Source: Polyodon spathula (lineage: Eukaryota > Chordata > Actinopteri > Acipenseriformes > Polyodontidae). Taken from it: a stretch of DNA of 64,000 nt. A program made the position numbers and the translations under genes. This document shows positions 1 through 16,600 of the stretch, piece after piece (position 1 is the first letter of the stretch; each line of letters starts with the position of its first letter). The stretch covers positions 9,681,427 to 9,745,426 of the forward strand of contig NC_054545.1 in assembly GCF_017654505.1 (NCBI RefSeq), given 5' to 3'. The notes under the pieces are model-generated. The model did not search any database and was not told the origin of the DNA. It saw nothing but the letters and a program-made list of their open reading frames with translations.

Positions 1-802
1 GAAATAGCAATGTCAATCTGCATTAAATCGAACATTAAACACAATGCTGATGAATGCTTCATTGTTTCTCCTCAAAACCCAGTTGACTAATGCAGAACAC
101 ACAAGTGTGTTAAGCCAGAATATGACGGTGAAACTATTAAAGATGTGTATTCCAAGTGGCTAAACAGATGCGGGTCAAGTTTAGGCAAATAGTTATAAAA
201 AGTTAACATACAAAAAACAAATTTAAAAAAAAATGGCAGTTTGAAAATGTGGCAGCTTTATAAAAGTTTCTGTAATCAACAGATATTCCAAAAACTATTG
301 TGAAGCAGACCTTTTTACCACACATTTCAAAATGCTGATAAAAATGCTTGCTTCATATTGAACTTTACGTACACTACACATTAAAATAAAAATGTAAGAA
401 TCATCTCTTTCCACTACCAAAACCACCTGCACCAAAAGAAACATACCCTTTATTTACAAAAACAAATGTACTTTAAAGTAGAAATGTTCTGGTTCATAAA
501 ACCGAATTGTTATTAGAAATGTGTGTTCTCCATGTGTGTCCAGAAAGTACTGCTTTTAACCTTAAAACATTTACTTAGCTTTTATCTGCCCCAAGAAGAA
601 ACCCAAAAAGCCAATATTACAGACCTGGGTTTTCAGCAGTTACTGGATGAGTTCAATTCAATAAACATAACATAAAATACAATATTATTAAAAATCCACA
701 AAGCACCGCCCTAAACAAATTTGAATGTGCTGGCACATATTTTGTGACGGAACCCTTTCCACATATGGCACTACTAAATTCAACATACACTGAAGTTTTT
801 TT

Positions 803-1072
803 CATAATCTGAAATACCACTTTTTAATGCTAATGATCAAGTAGTTATATTATTGACATGAGAATTTAAACCACACAGACACATTTCATCTGTGTATAAT
901 TTTGTGAACAAATTGGAAATCTTGATATTTACCTTTTTTTCATAATCTGAAATACCACTTTTTAATGCTAATGATCACGTAGTTGTATTATTGACATGAG
1001 AACCACACAGACACATTTCATCTGTGTATGATTTTGTGAACAAATTGGAAATCTTGATATTTACCTTTTAAA
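803..1072. repeat. Two-copy tandem duplication, about 138-bp period
   Basis: The segment beginning 'CATAATCTGAAATACCAC' at 803 recurs at 941 and the two copies stay nearly identical to about 1070. Copy 1 carries about six extra bases (near 'GAGAATTTAAACCACAC') relative to copy 2, and only a few substitutions separate them, so the duplication looks recent. Confidence 0.9.
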
Positions 1073-2504
1073 CAAATAACAAAAAAACATCAGAAAATAG
1101 ATTTTGCTAAAACCCCATAAGCACACACAAAATGCTGGATAAGGTAAGATTCACATAAAATACCAGTTCCAGAAATGCATGGGTTTATATTGTCATTGTA
1201 CATCAATGTCAGATACCATGGCATTTGTGCCCTGAAACCAATAACTAATGTAAGATGAATCCTCCACATCTTCACTTTTTACAGTATGCAATTTTAAAGT
1301 AACCTAGAACTAAACATAGCAAGCAAAGAAAACGCTTAAAATGAAATCCATTCAAGATGTCCTGAGGGAATAGACTTAAAAATGCACTATTCTTTTGACT
1401 TCTTTTTTTGCCAGTTATGAATGTTCAAATCAATTTAGATTCCTTGAAGAAACTAATTTAAACACTCCATGTTGCTGCTTAAATTAAATACTTACTATAC
1501 CACGGGAGCTAGGGCTACTGATTTTCTATTCTGGGGAATAGCAAATTCTGCAATGACCAATTCTGTTTTTTCCATTTTCCATCAATTTTTGATAATTTAA
1601 ACATGGCACTTGAATATAAATATAATGCTGACAGTTAAAATTAATACATTTATAAATATTACCACAATTAGTTTTATTAAAGCCAAGATTGTCAATCACT
1701 CTTGTTGCTGTAATAGTAAGTAAAGCTCCTGAAGACACTTGTTTATTAACATTATGAGATGCACCACTTGGCATATTGCTGCCATTAAAATAAACAGGAA
1801 TACTTAACTATATTAAAACAGTTCAGAAAACAAATGCCCAGCACTGTTGAGAAAGAATCATATTTACAGTCTTCCACTAACACTGTAGTTCAGTCTACAA
1901 ATAAAGGTGTTTTGAAAATACCCGTTTAGCTTAATGCTGGCATTACAATAACAATAATATTGTTAAAAACATGCAACAGGTAAGCACCAGTCCAGCAATG
2001 TCATGTGAGAGTAATCCCATTTACAGTACTCCACAAATTAAGTTTACCATTTTACTGGCATTACAAATTACAACAACAGAGATACAATATGAAACACTGA
2101 TAAAAAAAAAAACAGGCACGTTGATATATAGATGTGAACCGGTCAGTCACCTGACTGGATTTTTAAATAATACCCCTTTTAATGTAAACACACAATGAAT
2201 CCTCCCAACTGTTTCTTTGCTAATTCTGCCTTGTTGTTTGCAAAATTTAACAAGAGGTGTATCTCTAGACAGAATGTCTTTATGAAACAAGCGACGTGTA
2301 GTGTAGTGACTGATCACTTTACTGTGTAAAGGAGGTAATTTCCTTTAAGGAATGTTAGCTAGAAAAATAGCTTTGAGCTGTTTCTTCATCATCAGATAAT
2401 ATCATTTAATTAAGAAACGGTCATGCTTCAACCTTTACTAAATACAGGTAGACTGGAAAGAAATAAACTAAACAATAACAACATACACAATTAATTTAGC
2501 TTAC

Positions 2505-2798
2505 TTACTTTGGGAAAGCTCCACCTTGAGCGCAGTACCTTGGGTCTAAGTTTTTCAGAATAGAAGAATGCAGTGCTTTGCCATTTTTTGGTACCGTCTT
2601 TTTTGCTTTTTTGTTCTCTACGTGTTTACGGCTGGCACAATGATCTTCAATGGTATTGACACGTTCGTGATTAATTGAATGACAGCAACATTTGCAGAAC
2701 AGTATCCCACCACCCTCACATAGATCAATAGAAAATGTTTTAGCTGTCTTTTGCTGAAACAATGCAATTTTTTTTTTCTTTGTTGATGCAGTTGCCAT
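2505..2798 (-). mobile_element. CGGBP1/hAT-like BED-type zinc-finger fragment
   Basis: An open frame of 97 codons on the minus strand resembles the N-terminal zinc finger of CGGBP1-like proteins, which derive from hAT transposons. Visible features are a Lys-rich start, then 'KTFSIDLCEGGGILFCKCC', a later 'SINHERVNTIEDHCASRKH' with the Cys-x2-Cys and His-x5-His spacing of BED/U1-type fingers, and a Lys-rich tail. The frame begins with an ATG and stops just after a sequence matching a splice donor (AAGTAAGTAAG), so it may be the first exon of a transposon-derived gene. I could not find a transposase catalytic domain next to it. It lies inside an ARHGAP5 intron in the same orientation. It could be a dead fragment or a domesticated copy. 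Confidence 0.45.
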
Positions 2799-4071
2799 GT
2801 TGAGTTCCAGCAGAGGCGTGCGAGTGAAGTCACATGATGAATTAACTCAACTTGGCTGGAGGTAGTGCTAAAAACCACAGAAAACTGGAGTTGTGAGAAG
2901 AAAACACAACACTGAAAAATTCCATTCCCAAAATGCCCAATTCCGCAATTCCGTCCACGATTCCATCAAATCAGTAGCTCTAGGGGGCAACTTGTATGTT
3001 TCTTACATCTACAACTGAAATGTTCAAATTCAGACTAGTTACAGTTCTAGTGGCAGCCATTTGCTGAATTCCACGATGCTGAATGACTGATCTGAGAAAT
3101 TCTAAAACCTCACACCACAGATTCTGCTAAACATAATCCTTCTGATTTAGGTCAACTGAAAAAAAAAAAAGAGAAAATAATTCTACATGTTCCATAAAGG
3201 TGACTTACAATGTTATAAACACTGTTTTCTTTTCTAAACTCTATGCACTGATATAAAAACAAATCTCATGCAGAAAAACAACATTTCATGTATTCGTATT
3301 TTATGCAAAGTACATTATACATCATCTCCTTGTCACAGAGTTGAGGAAATGACTAGAATCAAGAGATACTTCCTTTCTGCCAAATGACTGCGCTTTTTTT
3401 TTTCTGAACATTTTAGAATTAAAAATATAATTTGCATACCTTTCCATCATCTTTACCGTTAAATGAATTTTCCTGCAAGCGCACTGACACTTGCACGGAG
3501 TAAGGGGAATACATCTTTTGGATTTAAGAAAGTATTACTATTTATCTTAAAGACAGAAAAAGAAGAATGAATACTACCAGTCACACTTCAAAAAACTACT
3601 GCATGCATGAAGATCGATAGATAGAAACCAAAAATATTTTATGTGGGATTACTGTCAAACCTCTTGGGTTGCCAGGGAGCCTTGTAATAAAGAAAGAAAA
3701 AAGAATCAAGGACCACTTGAAAAACAAAGCCCATTGCCTCTTGTTGAGCAGCAGTGTTCTAAGTGCAGAGGTGCTTGATTTGCAGTTTCTAGTCCCTGTA
3801 ATTTAATGAACCTAAAGGCTCCACCTTAAAAGATTGTGCTGGGCAAATTTTGACAATACAATGCGGAAACCTCAACTGATAGTGAATTTACAGACAAGTG
3901 TTAAAAATGCTTCCCTAACTACTTCAGTTCAGTAATGTACTGGAAATAAGTTAGCTGTACAAAACAATTAAGTACATTATTTCTACATCAAGAGAAAATA
4001 GCAAATAGCTACATTGCATCACTGGTTTATTCTTTAGTGATTTAGCACACTTTCCTTTCACTGCTTAATAG

Positions 4072-4611
4072 TAGGGCTGTAACGATGAGTAGGCCTACAT
4101 TTTGACCTTCGAAGGTTTGGTACACATTACCGAAGAAATGTTTGAACTGTCGATGGTACCAATTTGCATAATTTACTGGTGACGTCAGTATATATCTGCA
4201 AGTTTAGTTATTTTTACTGATTTTACTGTACTTTATAACTGTTCTTATCTGTAACGTGATATTCTGTAATGTGATATTTTATGTGATAGTTTGTAATGCG
4301 AATGTCACAACTGTAAGTCACCCTGGATAAGAAATAAATACTACTAGAAATAAATAAATAAATAAATTGAAAATCCTACTAATCTTACACATAATCCATA
4401 TAAAAGGGAATAAAACATTCATATGTAGTTTAAAGGTACATTAAACTACATGTGAATGTTTTATTCCTCCCCCCCATCAATCCAGCTGTCATTAAAAATC
4501 ATCATAATGAATACAATATCGTTCATTTCCAATAATAATTTTTATAATACATTGTTTTTGTCGTGACTTCTGCTCAATATTACCAAGTGACTGTAAATCG
4601 TCCCAACCCTA
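4072..4611. mobile_element. Non-autonomous hAT-like element (MITE)
   Basis: The left end reads TAGGGCTGTAACGAT. The right end, read on the other strand, reads TAGGGTTGGGACGAT. These are imperfect terminal inverted repeats of the hAT type. There is no open reading frame inside. A SINE-like tail ('GTAAGTCACCCTGGATAAG', about 4314-4332) and AAATA repeats are nested within. The flanking 8-mers do not match, so no intact target duplication is visible and the ends are approximate. Confidence 0.55.
4407..4467. repeat. Near-perfect inverted repeat, 27-bp arms
   Basis: The arm 4407-4433 (starts GGAATAAAACATTC) is complementary to 4441-4467 (ends GAATGTTTTATTCC) with a single mismatch and a 7-base loop. 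It lies inside the hAT-like element. Confidence 0.85.
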
Positions 4612-6150
4612 ATTCAACCTACCCCCAGCGCACACTAGCATAAGAAAGGGACTCACTGGTAGAGGCCTGGACTGAGGTGCAGAGCTGTGATGAGAAGCTA
4701 ACCTGGCACATCCCAGAACAACACTGTATCCAGTGCCATTGTCCTTCACCTTGTATTATGTACAATTTTAGAAGAAAAAAAATCATGCACTGCATAGGTC
4801 CAAAAAAGTAACAACTTCAATATCAGTTTGGTTTGAAATACATACATTTCATCTGAATTCATCAAAGCTCGTTCATTCTATTTCTGTCATCATTCCTTTT
4901 TTTTTTTTTTTAAACTTTCCATTTATGTAACTGCATCTAAGAATCTCTACTTAAAGCTATTTTTTTAATTCACAAGCCCATGAGCCAACTTATCAATTAG
5001 TTAACCTGTCAAAATAAAGCACTGCAGTTTGAAACACTCCCAGTTTCACATTTTCCCCACTGAGAGGAATCCTTTATGAGCAGGATGAATATTTCATTAC
5101 ACTGAGCTGCTGATACTATCATGTTTACTACCTCAGTAAGCCTGGAATGTCTACACTGGGTTTCTGTGACACATACATGCCAAATAACACCTCTTGAAAA
5201 GGCTTCAAAACCACGCTATGATTACTGAACCTTTTGTAAGAATACAAATTATGACATAACGGCAGCAATATCATCAATAGCAACATACATGACTAAGCCC
5301 TTTGCTTCAGTCACTTAAGTCCCCCTGGTACTGTATTAACTGCAGTGCTGCAGCATTCAATTGCTCATGCAACACTCAGTTTCATTTGATGATTTCGTTG
5401 AAAGAATGGTAGGGCTTTTCTTTCAGAAAATTAGGTTACTAAATCAAAAACCAATGAAGACCAAATAGGAATGCCAGATAATGTGGTGTACGTACAACCG
5501 ATCCCTTTTATTCTGTTGTAAGATAACTTGCTACTGACAAAAAGGAAAGATTTACAATGCAAACGTAGATTTAAAAAATGAAGTTATACAGGAAGTTTGC
5601 TGTGTGTCCATGTTGGATGAATCAGAGTGGCTGAGTTTCTCTGCGGCTCTTGAGTTTCAGCCACAGCACCGGAATTGCAGAAACAAAACTGTACCCTAAT
5701 TACAATTCCTTGTATTCATTTCAGTTTATCCAAATCATCCTGTTGGTCACATGATCAAATAGGATACATTTTGGGTACAAATATTTTTCAGAAGGCAAGT
5801 TAAAAAAACTTAAGGTAAATTGAAGTTTAAATGTTTATTTTCAACCATTTAATTTTTCATACACACGTTACTCTCAATTCCAAAACACACTATTTATCAA
5901 GATTAAAAGTACAACAATTAGATTACATGGAAACTTTGAATATCATAATTGTTGTCTGAGGGAATCAATGCTGAACGATCAGGCCAGATCTATAAAGGCC
6001 CATCACTGTTCTGACAGCTTCCCACTGTAAACATAACAAAACGAAACATAACAAAATACACACAGCATGACAATTTAGGCTTGTCTTACTGATGCATTTA
6101 AGTTCAAAAGAACAGTTCACATTTAATTCAGTATCAGCAACAAAGTTTTG

Positions 6151-6376
6151 GGAGGCTGTGTGATCCGGTCGTTAAAGAAAAGGGCTTGTAACCAGGAGGT
6201 CCCCAGCGCAAATCCCGGCTCACTCACTGACTCACTGGATGACCCTGAGCAAGTCACTTAACTTCCTTGTGCTCGGTCTTTCAGGCGAGACGTTGTTGTA
6301 AGTGACTCTGCAGCTCACACACCCTAGTCTCTGTAAGTCGCCTTGGATAAAGACGTCTGCTAAATAAACAAATAAC
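6151..6376 (+). mobile_element. tRNA-derived SINE, nearly full length
   Basis: The head resembles a tRNA-related promoter region (a B-box-like 'CAGCGCAAATCCCGG'). The body contains 'GAGCAAGTCACTTAAC' and the tail reads 'CTCTGTAAGTCGCCTTGG' then 'ATAAAGACGTCTGCTAAATA', followed by short A/C-rich repeats. This head-body-tail layout is typical of fish tRNA-SINEs. The tail type is the main reason for suggesting a sturgeon-like host. Confidence 0.8.
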
Positions 6377-8709
6377 AGTGGCCAGTAGCACGGACAGGAA
6401 TCTGAGCATATTAGAAAAACCTGCCTGTTAACAAAAGACAAGGAAATTAATGTACCACAGGAGTGTAAGTGAGTTCCACTAATTTGTTAAACTCATAGAC
6501 ATCGCATGTCTTTTTGTTTTTTACTAAAAATAAAAAAACTAATTTGGTACCTGCCATTATGAAATTAGGGATGCATTGATTGGAATCAGACTTGGCATGG
6601 ATTATTAATAAAATACCCCAATTTATCTGCCCTTCTCACTGACACCACAGTGCTGTTGCCAAGATGAGGTGTAGTGCACTCGCTGTATGGACATACTTTA
6701 AAAACAGCAGATTATAATGAATTTCAAATTCAAAAGTGGTCTCAAATGAGTGATGTTATACTTTATTTATTTTCCACCAATTTGGAATGTCCAGTTATTT
6801 TTTTTTCTCCTCACCGCAGCGAGTCCCCACACAGCACAGGCGTTCTGAGGGCGTAAGAGCGTCCTCCGATCTCACAAGCCTTAGGCCAGAATTGCTTTTA
6901 CGCTGAGCAATGCATCTGACAAGTATGTTTGATGATTATTATTATTATTTACTGTTTCTTTGTAGTCTTACTGTAGTATATTTATATACTACAACATTTG
7001 AAAATAAAAAGGTACGCTTGTCTTTATTTGTATTATTTCTAGTAGCACACTAGCTTCCACAGTAACCATGCTGTATTTCATGTTTCAAATGCTGAAATGA
7101 AAATGCAATATAATAATGCAATACAATTTCTAAATAGCAGATTTTAAGCTTAAAAAGCAGAAATATAAAATGTACTGTATGCCTTTATAAAATGCAGGTT
7201 ATAGATACCACTATTTAGTAAATTCACCCATCAGTGAATGCATACAGTTCAGTAAACATGTAATTTGCTATTGATTTACCAGTGCTTTAGTGCTTTGCTA
7301 AATCCACTACTGACAGAATGTACAACCTATGAAAATATATACAATTAGTAAAGTGTGATGTGTCCAGATTAAAGCTTAAATACATTTCTAATTGTCAAAT
7401 TACAATTTCAATTAATGATTTTCAATTGTATTATTGTAACTATGAACTTGAATTAATGGTACGGAATATCCTGGGGTGTTGTATGCAAATAACTTCAACA
7501 GATTCGAACAAAACACAAAAAAAATTGCCCAAACTGAAAATGGTTTTACTGTCAAGTGAAACAATTTTAAAACAAAGAATAGAATTTGGAATCAATCACA
7601 CTTACACTGAAGTCAACACAACACAAGCTAGTTTGTGAATTAATCCCAAGCAAACTCCAAAGCCCAAATGACATTTAGAAAAACAGCTTGATTACACATA
7701 AATCATTACTACCAAAAACAAAAAGGGTCTGCTTTCAAAATATAGGCTAGATATTTAAATCACCTTAGGTTTCTTTAACAAAACAAACAAACAAAAAAAA
7801 AATCAACCTGGGTTACGTACACATCCTGCTACAGAGTTTCCAAAGCTCAGAGTAGATGAGACTCCCAGACAACTTATTTAGAGAACTCATCCACTCTCCT
7901 AGTCAAAAAGGTAAATATGCAGCACTCTAACCACTAAAGTACAATGACAGTCACTTCAAAGCAGATACGGTATGTGGTAAAGGCTAAAGCTCGAGTATGC
8001 CAGACAACCTTGCAGTAACAAGAGAAAATTTTCATTTTTAAAACGAAGAAACCACTTTGAAGGCAGAAAAGCGCTAAGAGCAGACAACAAAAGAACCTAA
8101 CAGGAATTCTGAGAGCCAAAAAGCAGTGCACAACTGAACAAAAGTACATGGCACCACTTGGCACAAATACTCGCACCCCACGTAGATCAATCCCCAAGGG
8201 ACACAAACAAAGAAGTCAACTTGGCATTGAAAATGTTTACATGCTAAATCAGGAATATAATATTATATATAATATTTTAAACTGAATGGTTTTATGTTAC
8301 CGAATAACATTGAAAAATTAAAACAAGACAACAGCAAAAACTAATTAAAAGGTGCTGCACTTAAACATTGCATGCCAAAAATACGGCCTTGAGCAAGTCC
8401 TACAGAGTGGAAATAAAAAATAACTAATCAGTGGTTACACAATTCGTGTGGTTAAAAGGAGGGGGGAGTTCTTAAACGTCCGAGAGTATATTTGGTCTTC
8501 TAGAGAGAAACGGGGTAAGATACACCACAGCAATCTGAAGGGAGATCTTTACAAAATATTAAGGCTGCATTACAACACTGCAGCCACTGTTTAAATGCAG
8601 TCAGTATATTCAGTTATGCTTCACTAAACACATTGAATGTTACCAACCTAGAACAGTTAAAGCATATTTAGGCACCAACTAGTTTGGAAAAAAAGTAAAG
8701 TCGGCTTAC

Positions 8710-8860
8710 CTGTAGCTTCAATAAAATCCACACATTTTTCAATGAACAGAGGGATAGGTTTCTCAAGAGTAACAAGATCCTGGAGAGGAACCCCAAAGTA
8801 ATTACTCTCCCAGTTTCTTCGGGTAGGTGGATACAGAGGCTTTGTGGCCTTTTGTTTTGG
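8710..8860 (-). CDS. ARHGAP5: ARHGAP5 (p190-B RhoGAP) coding exon 2: start of the RhoGAP domain
   Basis: This exon encodes 50 codons plus one base on the minus strand. It is bounded by a TTTTTTGCAG acceptor and an ACAG/GTAAGC donor. It continues in phase 0 from the large exon and contains '[16 protein letters not shown]' followed by '[13 protein letters not shown]', the linker and first helix of the p190-B GTPase-activating domain. The family uses this domain to switch off Rho GTPases at the membrane and at adhesion sites. Only the beginning of the domain is in the window. The catalytic arginine-finger exon is not seen and must lie beyond position 1. The wording of this segment fits ARHGAP5 rather than its paralogue ARHGAP35. 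Confidence 0.95.
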
Positions 8861-9857
8861 CTGCAAAAAAAGTCAAGTTTTACTGTACTGTGTGTAAATG
8901 CCAAGGCATATGTTTTAGTTTTATTTTCTAATTCATATAAAGTATTATTATTATTAAATGCAGAGATTATTATATAAAATTTTAAACAGCCACTTGTATT
9001 AGTTTTCTCATTTTCTACTTGCCTTTTTTGCCCTAAAAGCAAATATTTTACCTTCTGGAAATGGTGTCTGCTTCAAATCTCATTATAGTTAACATAGAGA
9101 AGTACAAATTTAAAATCAACAAATACAGAAATTGCCTTAAATATTTCACTGTTCACATACCTGTTTCTTGTTTAATCCAATGCTGTTGTATGGTATAATA
9201 TGTTTAGTGATCTACACAGTATTCTACCACATTTTATTGCTTTTGCTTGGCATATTGCTACTTTTACAAGACCTCTGTTAATGACAACCTGAAATAAGTT
9301 CTGCTTGAAGTTATAATTAAAAGCCAAGCAGCTGGTCTTCCTGCTGATATGACAATTAAATTATGTGAGCTCTATGGTTCTAACAGCCTAGTAAAATGGT
9401 ATTACTGGCATTTTAGAAAGCAGCACACTTCACAAAGAAAAACAGAAAAACACTTCTCTAATGGCTGAACATGTGCTCTTTGTATTTAATGCACATACTG
9501 AACCAGTCGTAAAGACAGTGTGCAATTAAACTTAAAACAGTCACATACTGTAGCTTGCCCAAAACCAGCTATGTAAGAAATGTAAAATAGTATACAATTG
9601 TTTTCCTTTAGATTAACTTTGTACTATAATGTCAATGAATATAAAACACATTATCTGCAGATAGTACCCATACTGAGTAATTATGTTGAAATATGTATTA
9701 AAATACTATGAAGCACTTTCACCAGGTGTGCAACGGTGACACAATGCTACAAAAGGGAACAGACATTTACTGCATCAAACCATCACACCACACTGCCTGA
9801 CTGACATGTTTATGTATGCGCAGAGACGCATCATATAGATCATTTCAATGGAATTAC

Positions 9858-12800
9858 CTTTTTGGGTTCTTTTATCTTTGGTTGTTTCTTCTTCTTGAGC
9901 TTTTTATCATCTTGTTCAGGATCAGATGTAATAGCAGGGTTATCTATTCCTCCCTTCCATGGGTCAACTGGGGAAAGAAGGGGATCCTCTTCACTCCCAC
10001 GGTGGCCCCTACCTTTCTTTTTCTTTTGTATCGAAAGCCCAGTCTCATCATCGCTGGCGTCTGAATGTGCTCTCTGATGATAAGCTTTAGTTTTGCTGAA
10101 AAGGATCTTGGACCGGTGTTTGTATTTTGAAGGTCTCCTTCCACCATGGGACTCTGACATTCGAACAAAGCCATTTTCCTCGTCACCATGTGTGACGTGA
10201 ATCCCTCCAAAGGTGTTTCTCATTTTGACAGTTCGATTCTGACTATTTTCTGGAACATCATAAATGTCATCGCGGTAGCCTTTGGACTTTAGTAGTGTAT
10301 CAGAAGGCTCTGCATAGTTATCAGATGCCTCTATATCCTCTCCATGGGCAAGAGGGACTCGTGATTGTTTCCTTGGGTGTTTCACAATCCCTGCTTCAAT
10401 GGTCTTAACAAGGTTTGGATCCAGTTTCTTCACAGTTGTCTTGGGTATGGCTGGCTTGGGTCTGACAGCTGGAGGCACTTTGTGATTGCGATCGTCATGT
10501 GGGTTCACTGGAGTGCTGTGAATGGGATACTCATTTCCTTCCAAATCAATCCGATATTTAGCGCGTTCGCTGGGTGTTGGAAGCAACTGCACGTCATCTC
10601 CAATAGGGCTGTATGGAGGTGGTGCTTCAGTGTCATCCTCTGAATCTGGATAGTAATTGTACACTGGTGAATTTCCATGGGGTGACTGCGAGAACACGTC
10701 TTCACTTGCATTTGTAGAATCTTTGATGCTGTCACACAAAAAGGAACCTTCAATATTGTTCTTCTTTTCCAGCACCTCATTGAAAAATGGTGTGAACACC
10801 TCGGTTTGTCTATGATACTGAGATAGAGAATACAGTGCAGTAAACTTGGCCGTGATTTCTGTGGCTATGTGCTCTCCCTCAGTCATTAACTCCTTGATGG
10901 CCTCATTTTCAAAGAAGTCTGCTTGGCTGTCAGTGATAGCCACCATTTGGACAGGGATCACATCCTGTACCTCTGCTAGGAATGCCCGAAGCATTGCCAT
11001 GGAGGATTTGCGCTTTGCTGAATAAACTAGGATATATCCGTGGACTAGCTCATCTTTCCTTATTCCAATGGAAGAGTGATAGGAGAGGATAGTAATTTGG
11101 ATTCGTCGTCGACTATCACCAATAATCTTGTCCAAAACCAGTGTGTTATTTTGACCAGGTTGAGCAGCACTACAGGAATGTGAATCCAGGAAAGGCGAAA
11201 GAATGAGGTCCACACTAAATGGATCTCCACACATGGCACACATTACAATCCGCAAGTCAGTCTCTGACATGTCTTTAATAGAAGGCAGCGGGCTCATGAC
11301 ATCAAAGTTGTGCTTTAGTGCCTCAAGTATTCCTCGCAGAGCTTGTTTTATTTGGGTCTCATTAAATTTGCGTGGAAATGTACCGGAAGGTATGTCTACA
11401 AAAGTACACTGCAGCTTATTTGCTAGCTGTTGGCCCTGATGCCTTAAAATAGGAAGGTTTTTGCAAACACTGTCCCGCTGGTTTGCCAATATTAGAATAA
11501 ATGGCAGCTGGGCCACATATTTGTCTCTTCTATTTTGTGAAGCCTCTGCCCTGATTATCCCAATGCAATCACCAATAAAATTAAGTGACTCTATGGAGCT
11601 GAACACACAAAAACAGCCATGAGGTTTGAAGGTAGGTGTCCAGAAACGGTTCAATAGCAATGTTGAATTGGCATCAATGGTCTGAAGATCTAGTTCATAT
11701 ATCCTGCCATCCAGAGTGTATTCATCGTCTGTAGACTGAGCTCGAATTTCATTTGCCAGTTCCTGTGCAAACCCCTCCCTCCCTAAGAGAAACAGGTTAA
11801 CCTTATCAATGTTGGCACTGTCATGATAAAAATGTGGGTGTCCATGATCCAACTGAACCAAACTGTTAGCAAGCACCTGCTCAACTTTAATGTCAATACA
11901 ATTTTGGCCACTGAGACAAGTCTCCTTTGTAGGATGATACACAAATCCTATATGCTTTAGCAGTAGAGATTGCCGGTCCGGTGCAAGTTTCTGTAGTGCC
12001 CTGTATCTGGGCTCTTCATTCAGAACCATATGAATTTCACTCATTTTATCACAGCTTGGGGTTGCATTCAGATCCAAATCATAAAACAATTCTGCATGTT
12101 CGAAAAGCATTTCCTGAAATTCCTCTTTGGCTTTTTCAACTATTTCCCGTTGATGCCTAGTGTAAACTTCTCTGCGATCACTTTCGCCAATATACTTGTA
12201 AGCTTCGTCCTCCATTACGAAACACATGACCTCTTCCCAGGGCTGCCCTGGAGTGATGAACTGAACCCGCTCCAGGGTTTTTTTAAACTTCTCCTTCATC
12301 TCCACCCTCTTCTTCTCAGAAATTAAATGTTGCACGTGGTTTTGATAAACTCTCTCCCCTTCTGGCGTACAAAGGAGGTCAAAAGGAATTCTTCTGTCGT
12401 TGACTTTGTCTATGTGGTCTGTTTCATTCCATGGGGTGTTCTCCAATACTACAAACCAGTATGGAAAGTCAGGCTTGTTTTCCAAATAATTCTGGGCTTC
12501 TAACCAGCTCAAATGCTCAATCTCATCCAGGTTACTAAGAAGATTATTAAGAATTCTAGGCAGGGTCAGAAAATAATCCCCTTTTCTTTTCCTGATATGT
12601 TCCTGCTTCAGTTGTTCTATGTGTTTGCAAAACGTGTTTTTGGCCTTCCCACTGCCTTCCAAGTTGATGTAATTCTCATAATCAGGGTGGTTTTTTAATT
12701 TGTGACTTGAAGCTTTCCAACTTGTGTGGTAATCTTTCACTGTTTGCACAATCAACTTTTCAAACCTGTCTGTTGCTGTAGCAACAGACTGTCTCTGGAT

Positions 12801-13586
12801 CTTATAAGCATCCAGATAGGGGCTTATTTTGGGTTTGCCTCTTGTTTTATCTATCAACTGAGTCAAGGTATTAAAACAAGAATCAACATTCACACTGCAC
12901 CGTGCAGAAGTTTCTACCACAAGGAGGTTCTTTTTGTTGGAAGCAAATGCCTGGATTTCACGCAGGTATTGGTCAACACATTCATCACATTTTGTTGCAG
13001 CTATTACAACAGGCTTTTTTGATTTTGCCAGTTGTGCATACAGGTTATTTACAAATTTAAGCTGGTCATCAAATTTCCTATTGCACCCTTTGCTCACATC
13101 TATGCATAAGAGAAAACCATCAATGTTAAGCTTTCCATCAGGCATCTGTTTTTGTTCAAAGTCTTGCTCCAAGCCTAGCTGGTCAGTGCAGATATACATC
13201 AGCTTCTCTGCCGACTGCAACTTTGCTGTAGCTGACCGCTTAATATAGGGCTGTAAGTTCGTACTCCGGTGTGGCTGAAAGGTTTGATCGTCAATAAACT
13301 CAGTCTGTTCAATGACTTGAATTTTGCACTCCAATCCATCGTCATTTCTGTATGTAAACTCACCCCAGTATAAAAAGTGATCGTTGTTAACAACCCGTCC
13401 TCCAAAGTCAATTGTGCTCAAGACAGAGGTATGCTCTGAGTAATAATCATCAGCCTTTGGCCGCACATATCTATTGCACAAACAAGACTTCCCAACTCCG
13501 CAGTTGCCTTTCTCCTTTTCTGTTCCAGACAACCCAACTACACTTATAGCATATGTTGGGGGGCGAGGTTCCTTGTTTTTTGCCAT
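9858..13586 (-). CDS. ARHGAP5: ARHGAP5 (p190-B RhoGAP) large first coding exon
   Basis: One uninterrupted exon of 1243 codons runs from ATG (13586) to an AAAAAG/GTAATT donor. Residues about 13-265 form the N-terminal GTPase-like domain with the P-loop 'GNCGVGKSC'. FF-type helical repeats follow (about 270-535, the region with 'PGQPWEEVMCFVMEDEAYKY'), then two pseudo-GTPase domains (about 590-960). A proline-rich and tyrosine-containing tail includes 'DNYAEPSD' and 'DDIYDVPEN' (Tyr near 1109), sites of the kind phosphorylated by Src-family kinases in p190 proteins. The tail ends in a basic run before the RhoGAP exon. The family restrains RhoA and Rac signalling in cytoskeletal control. A single giant exon for this region is usual in ARHGAP5 and ARHGAP35. 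Start choice: first ATG with the conserved 'MAKNKEPRPP' opening. There are no stops or frameshifts, so this copy looks functional. Confidence 0.98.

Positions 13587-16599
<3,013 letters not shown>

Positions 16600-16600
<1 letters not shown>

Larger units (their letters stand above)
1..8709 (-). other. ARHGAP5: ARHGAP5 intron after coding exon 2 (partial)
   Basis: The last recognised ARHGAP5 exon ends at 8710 with a canonical GTAAGC donor. No segment encoding the next expected part of the RhoGAP domain (the arginine-finger region, xYRVSGNK in the family) was found on the minus strand down to position 1. I therefore read the stretch as intron that runs off the left edge. It holds the repeats listed separately and otherwise AT-rich unique-looking DNA with no gene I can support. 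Confidence 0.7.

Noticed and set aside
3440..3514. Minus-strand ATG frame ending at a GTATGC donor, reading MYSPYSVQVSVRLQENS
   Set aside because: Only 25 codons, no partner exon or family match. Insufficient support.
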